64,000 nucleotides of DNA from Sinorhizobium shofinae (GTDB lineage Bacteria; Pseudomonadota; Alphaproteobacteria; Rhizobiales; Rhizobiaceae). The notes beneath the pieces are model-generated. The model saw only the letters and a program-made list of their open reading frames with translations. It made no database searches and was not told the DNA's origin. The stretch is taken from the NCBI GenBank assembly GCA_001704765.1, contig MBFK01000100.1:1-64000 (forward strand), written 5' to 3'. Shown here piece by piece: positions 35,206 to 44,457 of this stretch. Numbering within the stretch: position 1 is the first letter of the stretch; each line of letters begins with the position of its first letter. Position numbers and translations under genes: made by a program.

Positions 35206-35676
35206 CTACAGCCAGCGGCGGACGCGGGTCTTGTAGGCGCGGTAGACGTCGCCGAACTTGCGCTCGAGATAGGCTTCCTCGGGGGCGACCACACCGTAGC
35301 GGATGACGAGATAGAACGGCAGCAGCAGGATGAGGAGCCACAGGCTGTCGAAGCCGACGGCGAGGCCGATCAGGCCGAGAAACATGCCGATGTAGATCGG
35401 GTTGCGGCTGTAGCGGTAAGGTCCCTCTTCGACGATCGTCGTCGTCGGCTGGACGGTGTGGATATGCGTACCCGCCCGGCGGAAGGTCGTCGCCGCCCAG
35501 ATCAGCAGCGCCAGGCCAACGACGAACACGATGGCGCCGAGCCAACCGGCCGGCATGGCCGCCGGCAGGAACGGCAGCGGGTAGAGCCAGTCGATCACCA
35601 GCCCCGACACGGCAGCCAGCGCCCAAACAATCGGCGGCCGCACCGCCGCGCCGGAACTGTCGCTCGCCTCGTTCAT
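35206..35676 (-). CDS. Isoprenylcysteine methyltransferase-family membrane protein
   Basis: This 156-residue protein has three to four membrane helices. Its C-terminal half has the ICMT/PEMT signature: GPYRYSRNPIYIGMFLGLIG, then EEAYLERKFGDVYRAYKTRVRRWL, residues that bind S-adenosylmethionine. Bacterial members methylate lipids or unknown small molecules. It lies between the mobile-element scar and the nickel-type operon. Its link to metal resistance is only positional. Confidence 0.88.
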   Translation of the reverse strand: MNEASDSSGAAVRPPIVWALAAVSGLVIDWLYPLPFLPAAMPAGWLGAIVFVVGLALLIWAATTFRRAGTHIHTVQPTTTIVEEGPYRYSRNPIYIGMFLGLIGLAVGFDSLWLLILLLPFYLVIRYGVVAPEEAYLERKFGDVYRAYKTRVRRWL

Positions 35677-35922
35677 CCAACTGCCCTTCCGCGCTCCGAC
35701 GCCCCGCCGGAATCATAGCAAGAAATCCAATCGCGTAGGAGCCCGCGATGGAGGAGAGGAAACGCGCAGGCTGAGCGAGCCGTGAGGGAGGCCTGTCGGG
35801 CTGAGCGAGGAGGCGATGCCACGTGAACGGATCCTGCTGGGTGCCTCCCGTTGCCACAGCGATTCGTACTGGCCCTCCCCGTAAAGTTAAGGCTTCGGGT
35901 TTTGACAGGCGACGAAGTATCT

Positions 35923-36642
35923 TCAACGAATGAAGATCTCTCGTATTGCGATGATCACCAGAATCAGACCTGTGAAGGCCTCGACAACCTTCGAGATCTT
36001 GGCCAGCAGAGCATGCCGGGTCGCTAGTAGGTTCTCGATCCGCGTCCGGAAGAAGACGGCCGCGAGCGCCACGCTGGAGAGGGTGAGGGCCACCCCCGTC
36101 ATCATGACGAGGGCGAACATGATCCCCGCCTCGGGCACGCCGCGTGACATAGCGAAGGTCATGACGAACAGCGTTAAGGGGCAGGGGATCAGGCCGGCCA
36201 TGAAACCGACGGCGACACCTTCTCCTTCGCCGTGCACATGTGGCGGACGGAAGAAGGCACTCCACAGCATCCACGTTCCGATGATGCCGAGCAGCCCCCG
36301 ACTGAGGTCCTCGAGCAGCGGCGCCGAGCCGGCGCTCCCGAGCATGACCGATACGAGCGGCAGCGAGAACAAGGCTATGATCACGGCCATCGTCACGTGC
36401 GTGGCAGAAAGTGCCAAGGAGACCATCAGCCCGCGCCTCATGCCCGCCGACGCTCCGGTCAGGTAAGTGGCAAGCACAGCCTTGCTGTGGCCGGGCGTCA
36501 TCGCATGCACCGCGCCGAAGAGGATTCCCATAGGTAGGAAGGCGAGGAAAGCCGTCCAGCCGCCGCCGCTCGCGAAGGTTTTGATATGTTCGGCGAAGGC
36601 GAGATAGATGTCCCGCTGGATGTCTACGATCGCTTGCAGCAA
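35923..36642 (-). CDS. Nickel/cobalt efflux permease (NicO/RcnA-like)
   Basis: The open frame extends to 36807, but homology begins near residue 55. I place the start at a TTG at 36642, giving 239 residues and a five-base gap after the preceding gene. The signature GAVHAMTPGHSKAVLATYLTG and the later ALSATHVTMAV supply the His residues of the NicO metal-transport site; a PPHVHGEGEG loop is also metal-binding in appearance. Six helices are predicted. It is the last gene of an operon led by a CsoR/RcnR-type repressor. Export of Ni or Co is inferred from the family and context. Confidence 0.87.
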   Translation of the reverse strand: MLQAIVDIQRDIYLAFAEHIKTFASGGGWTAFLAFLPMGILFGAVHAMTPGHSKAVLATYLTGASAGMRRGLMVSLALSATHVTMAVIIALFSLPLVSVMLGSAGSAPLLEDLSRGLLGIIGTWMLWSAFFRPPHVHGEGEGVAVGFMAGLIPCPLTLFVMTFAMSRGVPEAGIMFALVMMTGVALTLSSVALAAVFFRTRIENLLATRHALLAKISKVVEAFTGLILVIIAIREIFIR

Positions 36643-36647
36643 TGCCT

Positions 36648-37085
36648 TTATGCCCAGTTCAAAGTAATGGCAGCCACCGCCAGATAACGTCCGAACTTGG
36701 CGATTGAAACCAGAATCAGGAAGCGCGCCAGGGGCTCCCTCATGATGCCCGCCGCAATGGTGAGCGGATCGCCGATTACTGGCATCCAGCTCAGGAGCAA
36801 CGACCATTGGCCATACCGTCTATACCACTTCCCAGCGCGATCGAGCGTCGCCCGGCTTACCGGAAACCAGCAGCTATCGCGGAAGTGTTCGACGCCGCGG
36901 CCAAGCAGCCAATTGACAGTCGACCCGAGCACATTTCCAATGCTCGCCACGCCGATCAGTGTCGCGAGCGGATAGTCGTCGGTCAGGAGAAGTCCTGCGA
37001 GGACCGCTTCCGACTGCATAGGCAGGATCGTCGCGGCGGCGAATGCCACCAGGAACAGCCCGGCATAGACGGCGAGATCGGTCAT
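36648..37085 (-). CDS. YqaA/DedA-like small membrane protein
   Basis: The product is 145 residues from ATG 37085 (MTDLAVYAGLFLVAFAAATI). It carries the YqaA-type SNARE-associated/DedA core (LPMQSEAVLAGLLL, GNVLGSTVNWLLGRG, and GDPLTIAAGIM), with four predicted helices. DedA proteins move lipids or support proton-motive force; in metal operons they are thought to aid membrane tolerance. It sits between the His-tailed MFS exporter and the NicO permease. Confidence 0.85.
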   Translation of the reverse strand: MTDLAVYAGLFLVAFAAATILPMQSEAVLAGLLLTDDYPLATLIGVASIGNVLGSTVNWLLGRGVEHFRDSCWFPVSRATLDRAGKWYRRYGQWSLLLSWMPVIGDPLTIAAGIMREPLARFLILVSIAKFGRYLAVAAITLNWA

Positions 37086-37122
37086 ATAATGGCCGCGCGC
37101 GTCGTTGCATCTTTCACGTGCT

Positions 37123-38445
37123 TCATGCCTTCGATGGCCATTCGGGATGATGGCTGTCGATGACATAGACATGGCTGTGCCGATGGCCATTGACGACAGG
37201 CTCAGCACCGACGAGGTGCGAGTGGTCCTCGGCAAGTGACTCGTGAACGTGCTCAATCTCGTCTGGATCATGCGCCGCCCAGAGCCGCATCGCGATGAAA
37301 GCCGCGGCCGCGGCTGTCGCTCCGAGTGCTGCAAAAGTAGCCGGCAAGCCGATAGTAGCGCCAAGCCATCCGGCCAGCGGATAGGTGATCAGCCAGCAGG
37401 CATGTGACAAGGCGAATTGTGCGGCAAAGAGCGCGGGTCTGTCCTCAGGGTGCGACGAACGGCGCAGGAGTCTCCCGGATGGCGTCTGTGCCAGAGAGTA
37501 GCCGAGGCCGATCGCCAACCACAGCGGCAGCAGCAGAGCAAAGCTCGGCACGAAGACTCCGATGAATAGCCCGGCGACGAGAGTGGCGGAGCCCACCAGC
37601 ATGGCGGTTCGATCGGGTGTTTTTTCGAGAAGACGCGGCAGCAGGAGCGCGGCGATCATCGAGCCGCCACCAAAGGCCGCGAGCGCGAGGGCGGTATCAC
37701 GCTGGGCGAGGCCGAATTCCGCCTGGACCAGCACCACGGTGTTGACGATAACCATCGATCCGGCCGCTGCGACCGCGAGGTTGAGGGCGAAGAGGCCGCG
37801 CAGCCGCGGTGTGGCGAGATAGATCCGTAGGCCACGCGTTGTCCGTTCATAAATGCCGCGGTGTTCTGCCGCCTTTGGACCCGGCAAAATGACCGAGACA
37901 ACCAAGGCCGCCGAGGCGAGGAAGCCAATTACCGTTCCCGCGAATAGGCTATGGAAGCTGACCACCGTCAGAAGCGCCGCCGCCAGCATCGGGCTAGCGA
38001 CGCTTTCGAGATCATAGGCAACGCGCGAGAGCGACAGGGCGCGGGTATATTCCTTCTCGTCGGACAAGACGTCCGGAATCGTGGCCTGGAAGGTCGGCGT
38101 GAAGGCGGCAGACGCGGATTGCAGAACGAATATTAGGATATAGACCTGCCAGACCTCGCTCACGAACGGCAGCATCAGCGCGATCGCTGCACGGACAAGG
38201 TCGAGGCAGACGAGCATCGCACGTCGAGGAAGCCGTTCAGCGAAAGCGGCCGCGACGGGTGCCACGCCGACATAGGCGATCATCTTGATGGCGAGCGCCG
38301 TGCCGAGCACCGCTCCGGCATCGGGTCCAGCAAGATCATAGGCGAGAAGCCCAAGCGCGACGGTGGCAAGGCCGGTTCCGATGAGGGCGATCACCTGAGC
38401 CAGGAATAGATGGCGGTAGGTGCGATTCCGCAAGACGCCAAGCAC
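37123..38445 (-). CDS. MFS exporter with His-rich C-terminal tail (NreB-like)
   Basis: This 440-residue protein has twelve predicted helices. The cytoplasmic tail contains many His residues (HDPDEIEHVHESLAEDHSH, then NGHRHSHVYVIDSHHPE). A His-rich tail on an MFS protein is the hallmark of NreB-type nickel exporters. The gene directly follows the metal-sensing repressor gene (10-bp gap). The metal is probably Ni or Co; this is inferred from the tail, the repressor type and the neighbouring NicO gene. Confidence 0.86.
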   Translation of the reverse strand: MLGVLRNRTYRHLFLAQVIALIGTGLATVALGLLAYDLAGPDAGAVLGTALAIKMIAYVGVAPVAAAFAERLPRRAMLVCLDLVRAAIALMLPFVSEVWQVYILIFVLQSASAAFTPTFQATIPDVLSDEKEYTRALSLSRVAYDLESVASPMLAAALLTVVSFHSLFAGTVIGFLASAALVVSVILPGPKAAEHRGIYERTTRGLRIYLATPRLRGLFALNLAVAAAGSMVIVNTVVLVQAEFGLAQRDTALALAAFGGGSMIAALLLPRLLEKTPDRTAMLVGSATLVAGLFIGVFVPSFALLLPLWLAIGLGYSLAQTPSGRLLRRSSHPEDRPALFAAQFALSHACWLITYPLAGWLGATIGLPATFAALGATAAAAAFIAMRLWAAHDPDEIEHVHESLAEDHSHLVGAEPVVNGHRHSHVYVIDSHHPEWPSKA

Positions 38446-38455
38446 GAGGGGCCTC

Positions 38456-38731
38456 CTAAAGGTACTTAGTGATCGACTTGAACTCGTCGATCGACTGGCG
38501 CTGGTCGCGCGGAAGAGCGCCGATTGTTTCTTCGAGACAGTGGTCCAGATGGTCCTGGATCAGTGTCCGTTTCGCCTGCGTGATCGCCTTCTCCACCGCG
38601 TGGAGCTGCTGGGCAATGTCCAGACAGGGTCTGAGGGACTCGATCATGGCGATCACGCTTTTCAAATGTCCTTCGGCCCGCTTCAGCCGCTTGACGATCT
38701 CGGGGTGGGTTTCGTGTCTATGTACTGTCAT
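38456..38731 (-). CDS. CsoR/RcnR-family metal-sensing repressor
   Basis: This 91-residue, all-helical regulator has the family signature KRLKRAEGHLKSVIAMIE. The metal ligands can be read: His4/His6/His9 at the N terminus, Cys36, His61, His64 and Cys65. Cys36-His61-Cys65 is the CsoR copper set and is also used by the InrS nickel sensor, while N-terminal His and His64 are RcnR-like. The mixed set, with downstream NreB-like and NicO-like genes, favours Ni or Co sensing. GGAGGAGG lies just before ATG. A candidate operator overlaps the leader at 38741-38759. Confidence 0.92.
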   Translation of the reverse strand: MTVHRHETHPEIVKRLKRAEGHLKSVIAMIESLRPCLDIAQQLHAVEKAITQAKRTLIQDHLDHCLEETIGALPRDQRQSIDEFKSITKYL

Positions 38732-38740
38732 ACCTCCTCC

Positions 38741-38759
38741 TATCCCCCTGGAGAGGATA
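38741..38759. promoter_or_regulatory. Candidate operator of the metal-sensing repressor
   Basis: TATCC-CCCTGGAGA-GGATA is a dyad with a C/G tract, the layout of CsoR/RcnR family operators. It lies 10 bp upstream of the repressor start, so binding would block the first gene's transcription or translation start region. This implies autoregulation of the whole operon. Confidence 0.5.
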
Positions 38760-39245
38760 CCTCAACCAAACAGCTCGCTTTTAGTCCCGTGAACCGCAAG
38801 ATCCATGCGGCCATGATGCTTCGACCGGAGTCGGTGCGGGTGTGGCTGACCACCAAAGTGGATGGGGACTCCCGGCCGGCACCATCATCTTCTCCACAGC
38901 ATCGGTCGGCGGGGCGTTACCCGACATTGATCCAGACGAGTTTCAGCAGGATTTCTTCGCCCGGACAGATGCCGAGAAGATCTCCGAGGAACGCAGCCCA
39001 GCGCAAATCAACCGGCTCTACATTCTCTTTATTTCCGGACGCAACAATTCGTCAGGCTGGTGCTTCCGGCTTCAAAGTCGCTCGGAAAGCCAGTCGTCGC
39101 GAGCTCCATCATGGCAAATGAGCTGTCGATCAGAACGGCGCCAATAGGTGAGTAGTGGAAAGCGAACCCACCCTGGCGTTTTCGGCTTCCCTGTAAGTCG
39201 GCCGGCGCACCGGCGAAAGGCCTGACGTCTTTAAACGCCCTCGGA
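38760..39245. other. 486-bp gap, possibly degraded coding sequence
   Basis: No intact gene is supported. Short stretches look like decayed protein on the minus strand (for example AFLGDLLGICPGEEILLKL near 38940-39010, followed by a stop). They cannot be assigned. The gap marks the right border of the metal-resistance island. Confidence 0.35.
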
Positions 39246-39920
39246 TTAGGGGCCGCGGCTTGATGTGTCCGCCTTTTCCTCTGGTTCGCCATAACCCGCG
39301 GCGATGTCGTGGTAGACCAGCTCCGCCGGCTTCTGCAGCACAAACTGCTTGTCGGCGACGATATAGTTATCGGCATGCAGACGAGCGATCGGCTGGTAGA
39401 CCTCTGGAAGGACATAGCGGCCCCGCTCATCCAGACACTCGTCCCGAACAGACATCTGCACAACTTCGCCGATGACGATGGTACGGCGGCCATAATCAAG
39501 GATTTGCGATACCCGGCATTCCATGGCGCAGGGTGACTCCTTAATTCGGGGAGCCGCCACCTTGATTGATGGCATGCTAGTCAGTCCGGAGAACGCGATC
39601 TCGTCAATGTCGCTGGGAAAATTTATACCAGTGACGATCATCTCGTTGGCGATCGCCAAGTCGACCATATGGACAACGAACTCACCCGACCTGCGGATAT
39701 TGGTCACCGTATCCTTGGAGGTGCCGTCGGGGCGGGTCTGCATGCCCAGAATGAGCAACGCCGGATCGTGCGAGAATACGTTGAAGAAGCTCATCGGGGC
39801 GGCGTTGTTGCGGCCGTGCTCATCGATGGTCGTGACAAGCGCAATTGGTCGTGGCCCAACGAAACTGCACAAAAGGCGGTAACGATCCTTTTCTGGTAGC
39901 TCGGCAAAATCGAAATCCAT
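39246..39920 (-). CDS. Flavin reductase-like FMN-binding protein
   Basis: The 224-residue protein has the split-barrel FMN-binding fold of the flavin reductase/NtaB family (FVGPRPIALVTTIDEHGRNN, AAPMSFFNVFSHDPALLILG, SGEFVVHMVD). Members reduce flavin for a monooxygenase or act as FMN oxidoreductases. No monooxygenase gene is adjacent, so the role is open. It starts two bases after the racemase-family gene, so both are in one leftward operon divergent from the peptide-type ABC importer. Confidence 0.88.
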   Translation of the reverse strand: MDFDFAELPEKDRYRLLCSFVGPRPIALVTTIDEHGRNNAAPMSFFNVFSHDPALLILGMQTRPDGTSKDTVTNIRRSGEFVVHMVDLAIANEMIVTGINFPSDIDEIAFSGLTSMPSIKVAAPRIKESPCAMECRVSQILDYGRRTIVIGEVVQMSVRDECLDERGRYVLPEVYQPIARLHADNYIVADKQFVLQKPAELVYHDIAAGYGEPEEKADTSSRGP

Positions 39921-39922
39921 GG

Positions 39923-40708
39923 CTATCTCCGATCGGCTGCAGGGCGCCCGGCGAATTGCCGATCGTCGCTCAGTTTCAGGGCCGACGGCGCATAGTCCGC
40001 CAGTTTTCCGACATAGGGTTTTGGCAGAGGATAGGCCAAGTCGCCGACTTTTGAGGTGCGTAGTCCCATCCCCACAACCGCCTCTGCAAACTTTACCGCT
40101 GCGGCTACGCCATCAATGACCGGCACACCCAGCCTATCCTGCAGGAACGTCGTCAGATTTGACATGCCAGCGCAACCTAGGACGATCGCTTCCGAATGGT
40201 CTTCAACAATGGCCTTCTCGCACTCGGCCAAAATGATGGCGCGTGCTTTTGAATCCGACCTTTCGAGTTCGAGCACTGGCACATCGGTGGCTCGCACCCG
40301 TCGGCAATGGTTCTGCATCCCGTAACTGCGAACCAGGTGCTCGGATATGATCCTGGTACGCTCGAGCGTGGTCACGATCGAGAAGCTGGTCGCCACAAAT
40401 GTTGCGGCGCGCATTGCAGCTTCAGCGATCCCCAGCACAGGGGCCGCAGTGATTTCACGGGCGGCTAGCAATCCGGGATCGCCAAAACAACCGATCACAT
40501 ACGCATCGGCCGGCTTTCCTTGCCGCATCTCATCGATGACGCCCACCACACTCAAAGCTTCGTCGTAATGCCCCTCGATTGAAGCAGCTCCCGAACGGGA
40601 TGTCGCAAGGACAATTTCGCTGCCGGGCGCCGCGACCGCACAGGCGGCCTCACCCATTAATTCCGTCATGGCAGAGGTCGTGTTTGGATTGATCAGTTTG
40701 ATTAGCAT
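39923..40708 (-). CDS. Asp/Glu/hydantoin racemase-family protein
   Basis: The 261-residue protein starts MLIKLINPNTTSAMTELM, the usual start of hydantoin racemases. It has the two catalytic cysteines in IGCFGDPG (about residue 74) and VLGCAGM (about residue 182). The family inverts a carbon centre by cofactor-free proton transfer. The divergent Dpp-type importer suggests that an imported hydantoin, amino acid or related compound is the substrate. It is the first gene of the leftward operon and has a TTGTATAC motif just upstream. Confidence 0.9.
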   Translation of the reverse strand: MLIKLINPNTTSAMTELMGEAACAVAAPGSEIVLATSRSGAASIEGHYDEALSVVGVIDEMRQGKPADAYVIGCFGDPGLLAAREITAAPVLGIAEAAMRAATFVATSFSIVTTLERTRIISEHLVRSYGMQNHCRRVRATDVPVLELERSDSKARAIILAECEKAIVEDHSEAIVLGCAGMSNLTTFLQDRLGVPVIDGVAAAVKFAEAVVGMGLRTSKVGDLAYPLPKPYVGKLADYAPSALKLSDDRQFAGRPAADRR

Positions 40709-40720
40709 TTATTCCTACAG

Positions 40721-40964
40721 TTGTATACGAAAAAGCAACATGATTGAATCCCGTTTGGCAAGAGATTTCACGCTCGTATGACGCTCGGTATTGGCGTGTA
40801 TGCGCTGCATAGCCTCAGAATGCGGCGCAGACCTATGATCTCGGATAAGTTTTTTATCATGGTTTCCAGGCATTTCAGACGCCTTGGTGCTTCTGGTCGG
40901 CATAAAATTAAATACAATCTTGACGAAAAATTGTATACATGCAACAGTCCAATTGTCTATACAA
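40721..40964. promoter_or_regulatory. TTGTATAC-type operator cluster in a divergent promoter
   Basis: Three related sites lie in the region between the racemase operon and the ABC operon: TTGTATAC at 40721-40728 and 40931-40938, and TTGT-CTAT-ACAA at 40953-40964. The pattern (GT...AC dyad) fits GntR/FCD-type regulators. No regulator gene is in this cluster; the GntR gene at 59555 has similar sites upstream of its own cluster. Confidence 0.55.
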
Positions 40965-41030
40965 AAACGGCGCTTAAAGCCGATCACACGATCACGGCGC
41001 CGGGGAACACCAAAAAAGGAGGAGCAACAC

Positions 41031-42607
41031 ATGTCACTGAAAAGGCGTACCTTCCTGCAGGGAGCATCCGGTGCCCTGGGGTTGGTGATGGCGCAAATCG
41101 CGCTGTCCAAACTCGCATATGCACAAGGGGCAAGCGGCATCTTGCGCGTTGCCATTGCCAAACCCGCTGGCAATCTCGATCCGCAAAGCCACTATGCGAT
41201 CTGGGCCATCCAGGATCTCATGTTCGAACCGCTGGTGAAGTACGGCAGGGGCGGCCAGATCGAACCTTGCCTGGCGACCGACTGGAAGATCGAGGACGGC
41301 GGCAAGACGCTGCACCTCACGCTGCGCCAAGGCGTTACGTTCCAGGACGGCACCGTGTTCGACGCTGCGGCGTGCAAATGGAATCTCGAACGCTGGATGG
41401 GGCTCGACCAGTTCAGCTGGATGAACTGCTCGAAGCACTTCCAGTCGCTGGAGGTAGTCGACGACTACCACATCACGCTTCACTTCAAGGAACCTGTTCT
41501 AGCTCTCATGCAGGAGCTTTCCTACACTCGACCGCCGCGCTTCCTCAGCCCTAAGTCGGTGGGCGCCGGCGGCAAGTTCAAGGAGCCTGTCGGGACGGGA
41601 CCGTGGCGCCAAATCAGTGCGGACGACACGCAGAGCGTCTTTGAGCATTACGATGGCTACTGGGGCGACAAGCCCTCCTACGAACGCCTGGAGGCGAAAG
41701 TTATTCCCGATCCGCGATCTCGGGTTGCGGCGCTGCGCAGCGGCGAGATCGATCTCGTCGGTGGCTTCTGGATCGCGCCGTTGACCCCGGAGGAAGCCAA
41801 GCAGCTGAGGCCGCCGGCTTCAACGTCGCCATCGATCCGGGCAACGTCACGTTGGTAATGGGCTTCAACCCTGACCGTGCCGAGGCGCTCAAGGACCCGC
41901 AGGTGCGCAAGGCCATCAGTATCGGCATCGATCGCGCGGCCATCGCACAGGCGCTTTACCATGGCTATGCGCGACCGGCCGGCAACCTGTTCTCGGGCGC
42001 ACTGCCATATGCGGGCACGCAATATGAACCGCCTGCCCGCGATGCTGCCGCTGCCGCGGCGCTTCTGGAGAAGGCGGGTTGGACGGGCGAAGGGGTGCGA
42101 TCGAAAAACGGCAAGCCGTTGACGCTCGAAATGGTCGTCAGCCCGGACGCCGTGCCCGGGTCACGCGTGGTGGCCGAAGTTATTCAGTCCGAGATGAAGG
42201 AGATTGGCATCGATCTGGTAGTGCGCTCGGTCGATCACGCCTCCAAGCACACCGACATGCTTGAGCGTAAATACGATCTTGGGTTCTTCCTGACCTATGG
42301 CGCTCCCTACGATCCGTTCGGCACTATTGTCGGCCTTTTCCTATCGACTTTCCACAACGATGTCGAAGGCAAGCTGGTCACCGACCCCACCAATCTGGAC
42401 CCGCTCATCAACGCGGCCACGGCGGCGACGGGGGATCAGATCCAGCCAACCGTTCAGAAAGTCTACGACTGGCTCCGCGAAAACGACGCGATTGCGCCGC
42501 TGATCTACGTTCCCAGCATCTGGGCGCATTCCAAGCGGGTCCAGGGCTTCACGAGCCCGGTCACCGAATACGACATGCCGTACGAAAACATCGTGCTGGC
42601 CGTGTAG
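41031..42607 (+). pseudogene. Peptide-type ABC substrate-binding protein split by a one-base frameshift
   Basis: ATG 41031 follows a strong site (AAGGAGGAG). The first frame has a Tat-like signal (KRRTFLQGASGALGLV) and the N-terminal 260 residues of a DppA/NikA-type binding protein, ending in missense at KQLRPPAS. The other frame takes up exactly there: AAGFNVAIDPGNVTL, then MGFNPDRAEAL to a normal C terminus at 42607. The change is explained by loss of one A at about 41808 (CTGAGGCC from CTGAAGGCC). All else looks intact, so the mutation is recent or a sequencing error. If real, the importer loses its own binding protein. Confidence 0.85.
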
Positions 42608-42619
42608 GAGGAGGGTGCC

Positions 42620-43555
42620 TTGATCCACTTCATCAGCAAGCGGCTGAAGCATTCCCTGGTCCTGCTGTTGCTGGCATCCCTCGTTTGCTTCACGCTCGTG
42701 GTCTCGGCTCCCGGGAACGTTGCCGTCCTCATCGCCGAGCTACGCGGAGCGGTCGCAACACCGGGTTATGTCGAACAGGTTGCCGAAGAGATAGGACTGA
42801 ACAAGCCACTGCTGATGCGCTACGTGGATTGGCTCGGCGACGCCGTTCGTGGGGATTTCGGAATCTCCTACAGAACGGGTCAGGACGTCAGTGCGGACCT
42901 GGCGAACCGGATGTCCGTGACTGGTACCCTTATTGCGGGAGGGGCTGCGATTGCGACCCTGATCAGCTTGGCGTTAGGGTTCCTTGGTGCCTTCTGGCCC
43001 TACAAACTGCCGGACCGCGTGTCGCGCGGTCTGGCGCTCCTCGGCGCCTCGACACCGACGTTCTTTGTCGGTGCGTTGGTGATCTACGGCTTTTCCGTCA
43101 CCTTCCAACTCTTGCCATCGTTCGGGTTCGACGGTCCGCAAAGCTGGATCCTGCCTTGGCTCACTGTCAGCGTTCTGCCCGCAGCGGTACTCAGTCGCGT
43201 CGTGAGGGTCGGGTTGGAAGAGGCGATGGCAAGCCCCTTCGTACTGACCGCGAAGAGCAAGGGCCTCAGCCGAACTGCCATTTTGTTCCGCGATGCGTTG
43301 CCGAACATCACGCCGATCTTCATCAACGCGCTCGGCACCCAGGTCGGATTGATGACTGCCACAGCGATCATCGTCGAGCCGCTCTTCGCTTGGCAAGGCC
43401 TCGGCGATTACTTCCTGGCGGGTGTGCGCTTTCGCGACTTCATGGTGGTGCAGGCATGCCTGCTTATCTTCCTTACCTTCTTCATCCTCGTGAACCTGAT
43501 TGTCGATCTTGCGGTGCTTTTGACCGACCCTCGCATCAGGCGCCAATGGAGCTGA
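42620..43555 (+). CDS. dppB: Dipeptide-type ABC permease (DppB family)
   Basis: This 311-residue membrane protein starts at a TTG at 42620 with AGGAGGAGG just upstream. It has the DppB layout: first helix at residues 10-30, a large first periplasmic loop (GLNKPLLMRYVDWLGDAVRG), and the EAA-type loop VLTAKSKGLSRTAILFRDAL near residue 220. It pairs with the next permease. The substrate is an oligopeptide or other organic nitrogen compound. Confidence 0.92.
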   Translation: MIHFISKRLKHSLVLLLLASLVCFTLVVSAPGNVAVLIAELRGAVATPGYVEQVAEEIGLNKPLLMRYVDWLGDAVRGDFGISYRTGQDVSADLANRMSVTGTLIAGGAAIATLISLALGFLGAFWPYKLPDRVSRGLALLGASTPTFFVGALVIYGFSVTFQLLPSFGFDGPQSWILPWLTVSVLPAAVLSRVVRVGLEEAMASPFVLTAKSKGLSRTAILFRDALPNITPIFINALGTQVGLMTATAIIVEPLFAWQGLGDYFLAGVRFRDFMVVQACLLIFLTFFILVNLIVDLAVLLTDPRIRRQWS

Positions 43556-43557
43556 TC

Positions 43558-44457
43558 ATGAAGAAATTGAACCCTATCTTGGCCCGGATGAGCAAAATGC
43601 CCAAGGCGGCATTGATCACGATCGGCCTGTTCGTCGCCCTCGGTACATTCGCTCCCTGGCTGGCTCCTCAAGACCCCAGCACGCAGAACCTGCTGGAGGC
43701 TGGCCTTGGACCGAATGCGGCGCATTGGCTCGGGACTGACCATCTCGGACGTGACACGTTCAGCCGGCTGATTATCGCGGCAAACACGTCGCTGGTGAGC
43801 GTCGGTTCGGTTCTCGGCATAGCCATGACGATCGGCATCGCGATGGGCACCATTGCCGGCTATCATCGAGGTTGGGTCGACGACCTTTTGATGCGCGTCG
43901 TCGATGTTGGCCTGTCCATACCGAGCCTGATCATCGCCTTAGCAGTGATCGGCATTGTTGGACCGGGATACTGGACTATGGTGCTGGCGCTGGCGCTCGC
44001 CTGGTGGCCGATGAGCGGCCGCATCAGCCGCGCCGTTGCCGTCAGCATCATGAGCAAGCCTCACATCGAGGCGTTGCGCGTGCTCGGCGCCAGCCCCTGG
44101 CGTATCTATTTCAATCATCTCCTTCCCGGCACGATCGGCGCGGTGATGGTCTATGCGACCGCCGACGCGGGCGTGGCAGCACTCGCTGTCGCAACACTAA
44201 GCTTCCTCGGCTTAGGCATCCAGCCGCCCACCCCCGAGTGGGGTCAGATGCTGGTCGACGCATTGCCCTATCTCGAGTCCGACCCGCGGCAGGTTCTCTT
44301 GCCGGGGCTCGCGCTGACCGCCGCGGTTATCGGCTTCAACACGCTCGGAGAATCCATCGCACTCAACCGCATTCCCAAACCACTTACCCGGCGCATGCTC
44401 GCGGCACGCCGGATCGAGGTCGCCGGCTGGGCAAAGGAGGGCATCGATGCACAATGA
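43558..44457 (+). CDS. dppC: Dipeptide-type ABC permease (DppC family)
   Basis: From ATG 43558 (GGAG seven bases upstream; an in-frame ATG at 43546 is possible) the product has 299 residues. Features are the family N-terminal WLGTDHLGRDTFSRLIIAA after TM1, five more helices, and the loop EALRVLGASPWRIYFNHLLP near residue 178. It lies two bases after dppB and overlaps the ATPase gene by 11 bases. Confidence 0.93.
   Translation: MKKLNPILARMSKMPKAALITIGLFVALGTFAPWLAPQDPSTQNLLEAGLGPNAAHWLGTDHLGRDTFSRLIIAANTSLVSVGSVLGIAMTIGIAMGTIAGYHRGWVDDLLMRVVDVGLSIPSLIIALAVIGIVGPGYWTMVLALALAWWPMSGRISRAVAVSIMSKPHIEALRVLGASPWRIYFNHLLPGTIGAVMVYATADAGVAALAVATLSFLGLGIQPPTPEWGQMLVDALPYLESDPRQVLLPGLALTAAVIGFNTLGESIALNRIPKPLTRRMLAARRIEVAGWAKEGIDAQ

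Noticed and set aside
38815-38900. Possible IS66 tnpB start (RPESVRVWLTT)
   Set aside because: The similarity covers only about 10 residues and the following conserved DMR segment is missing.
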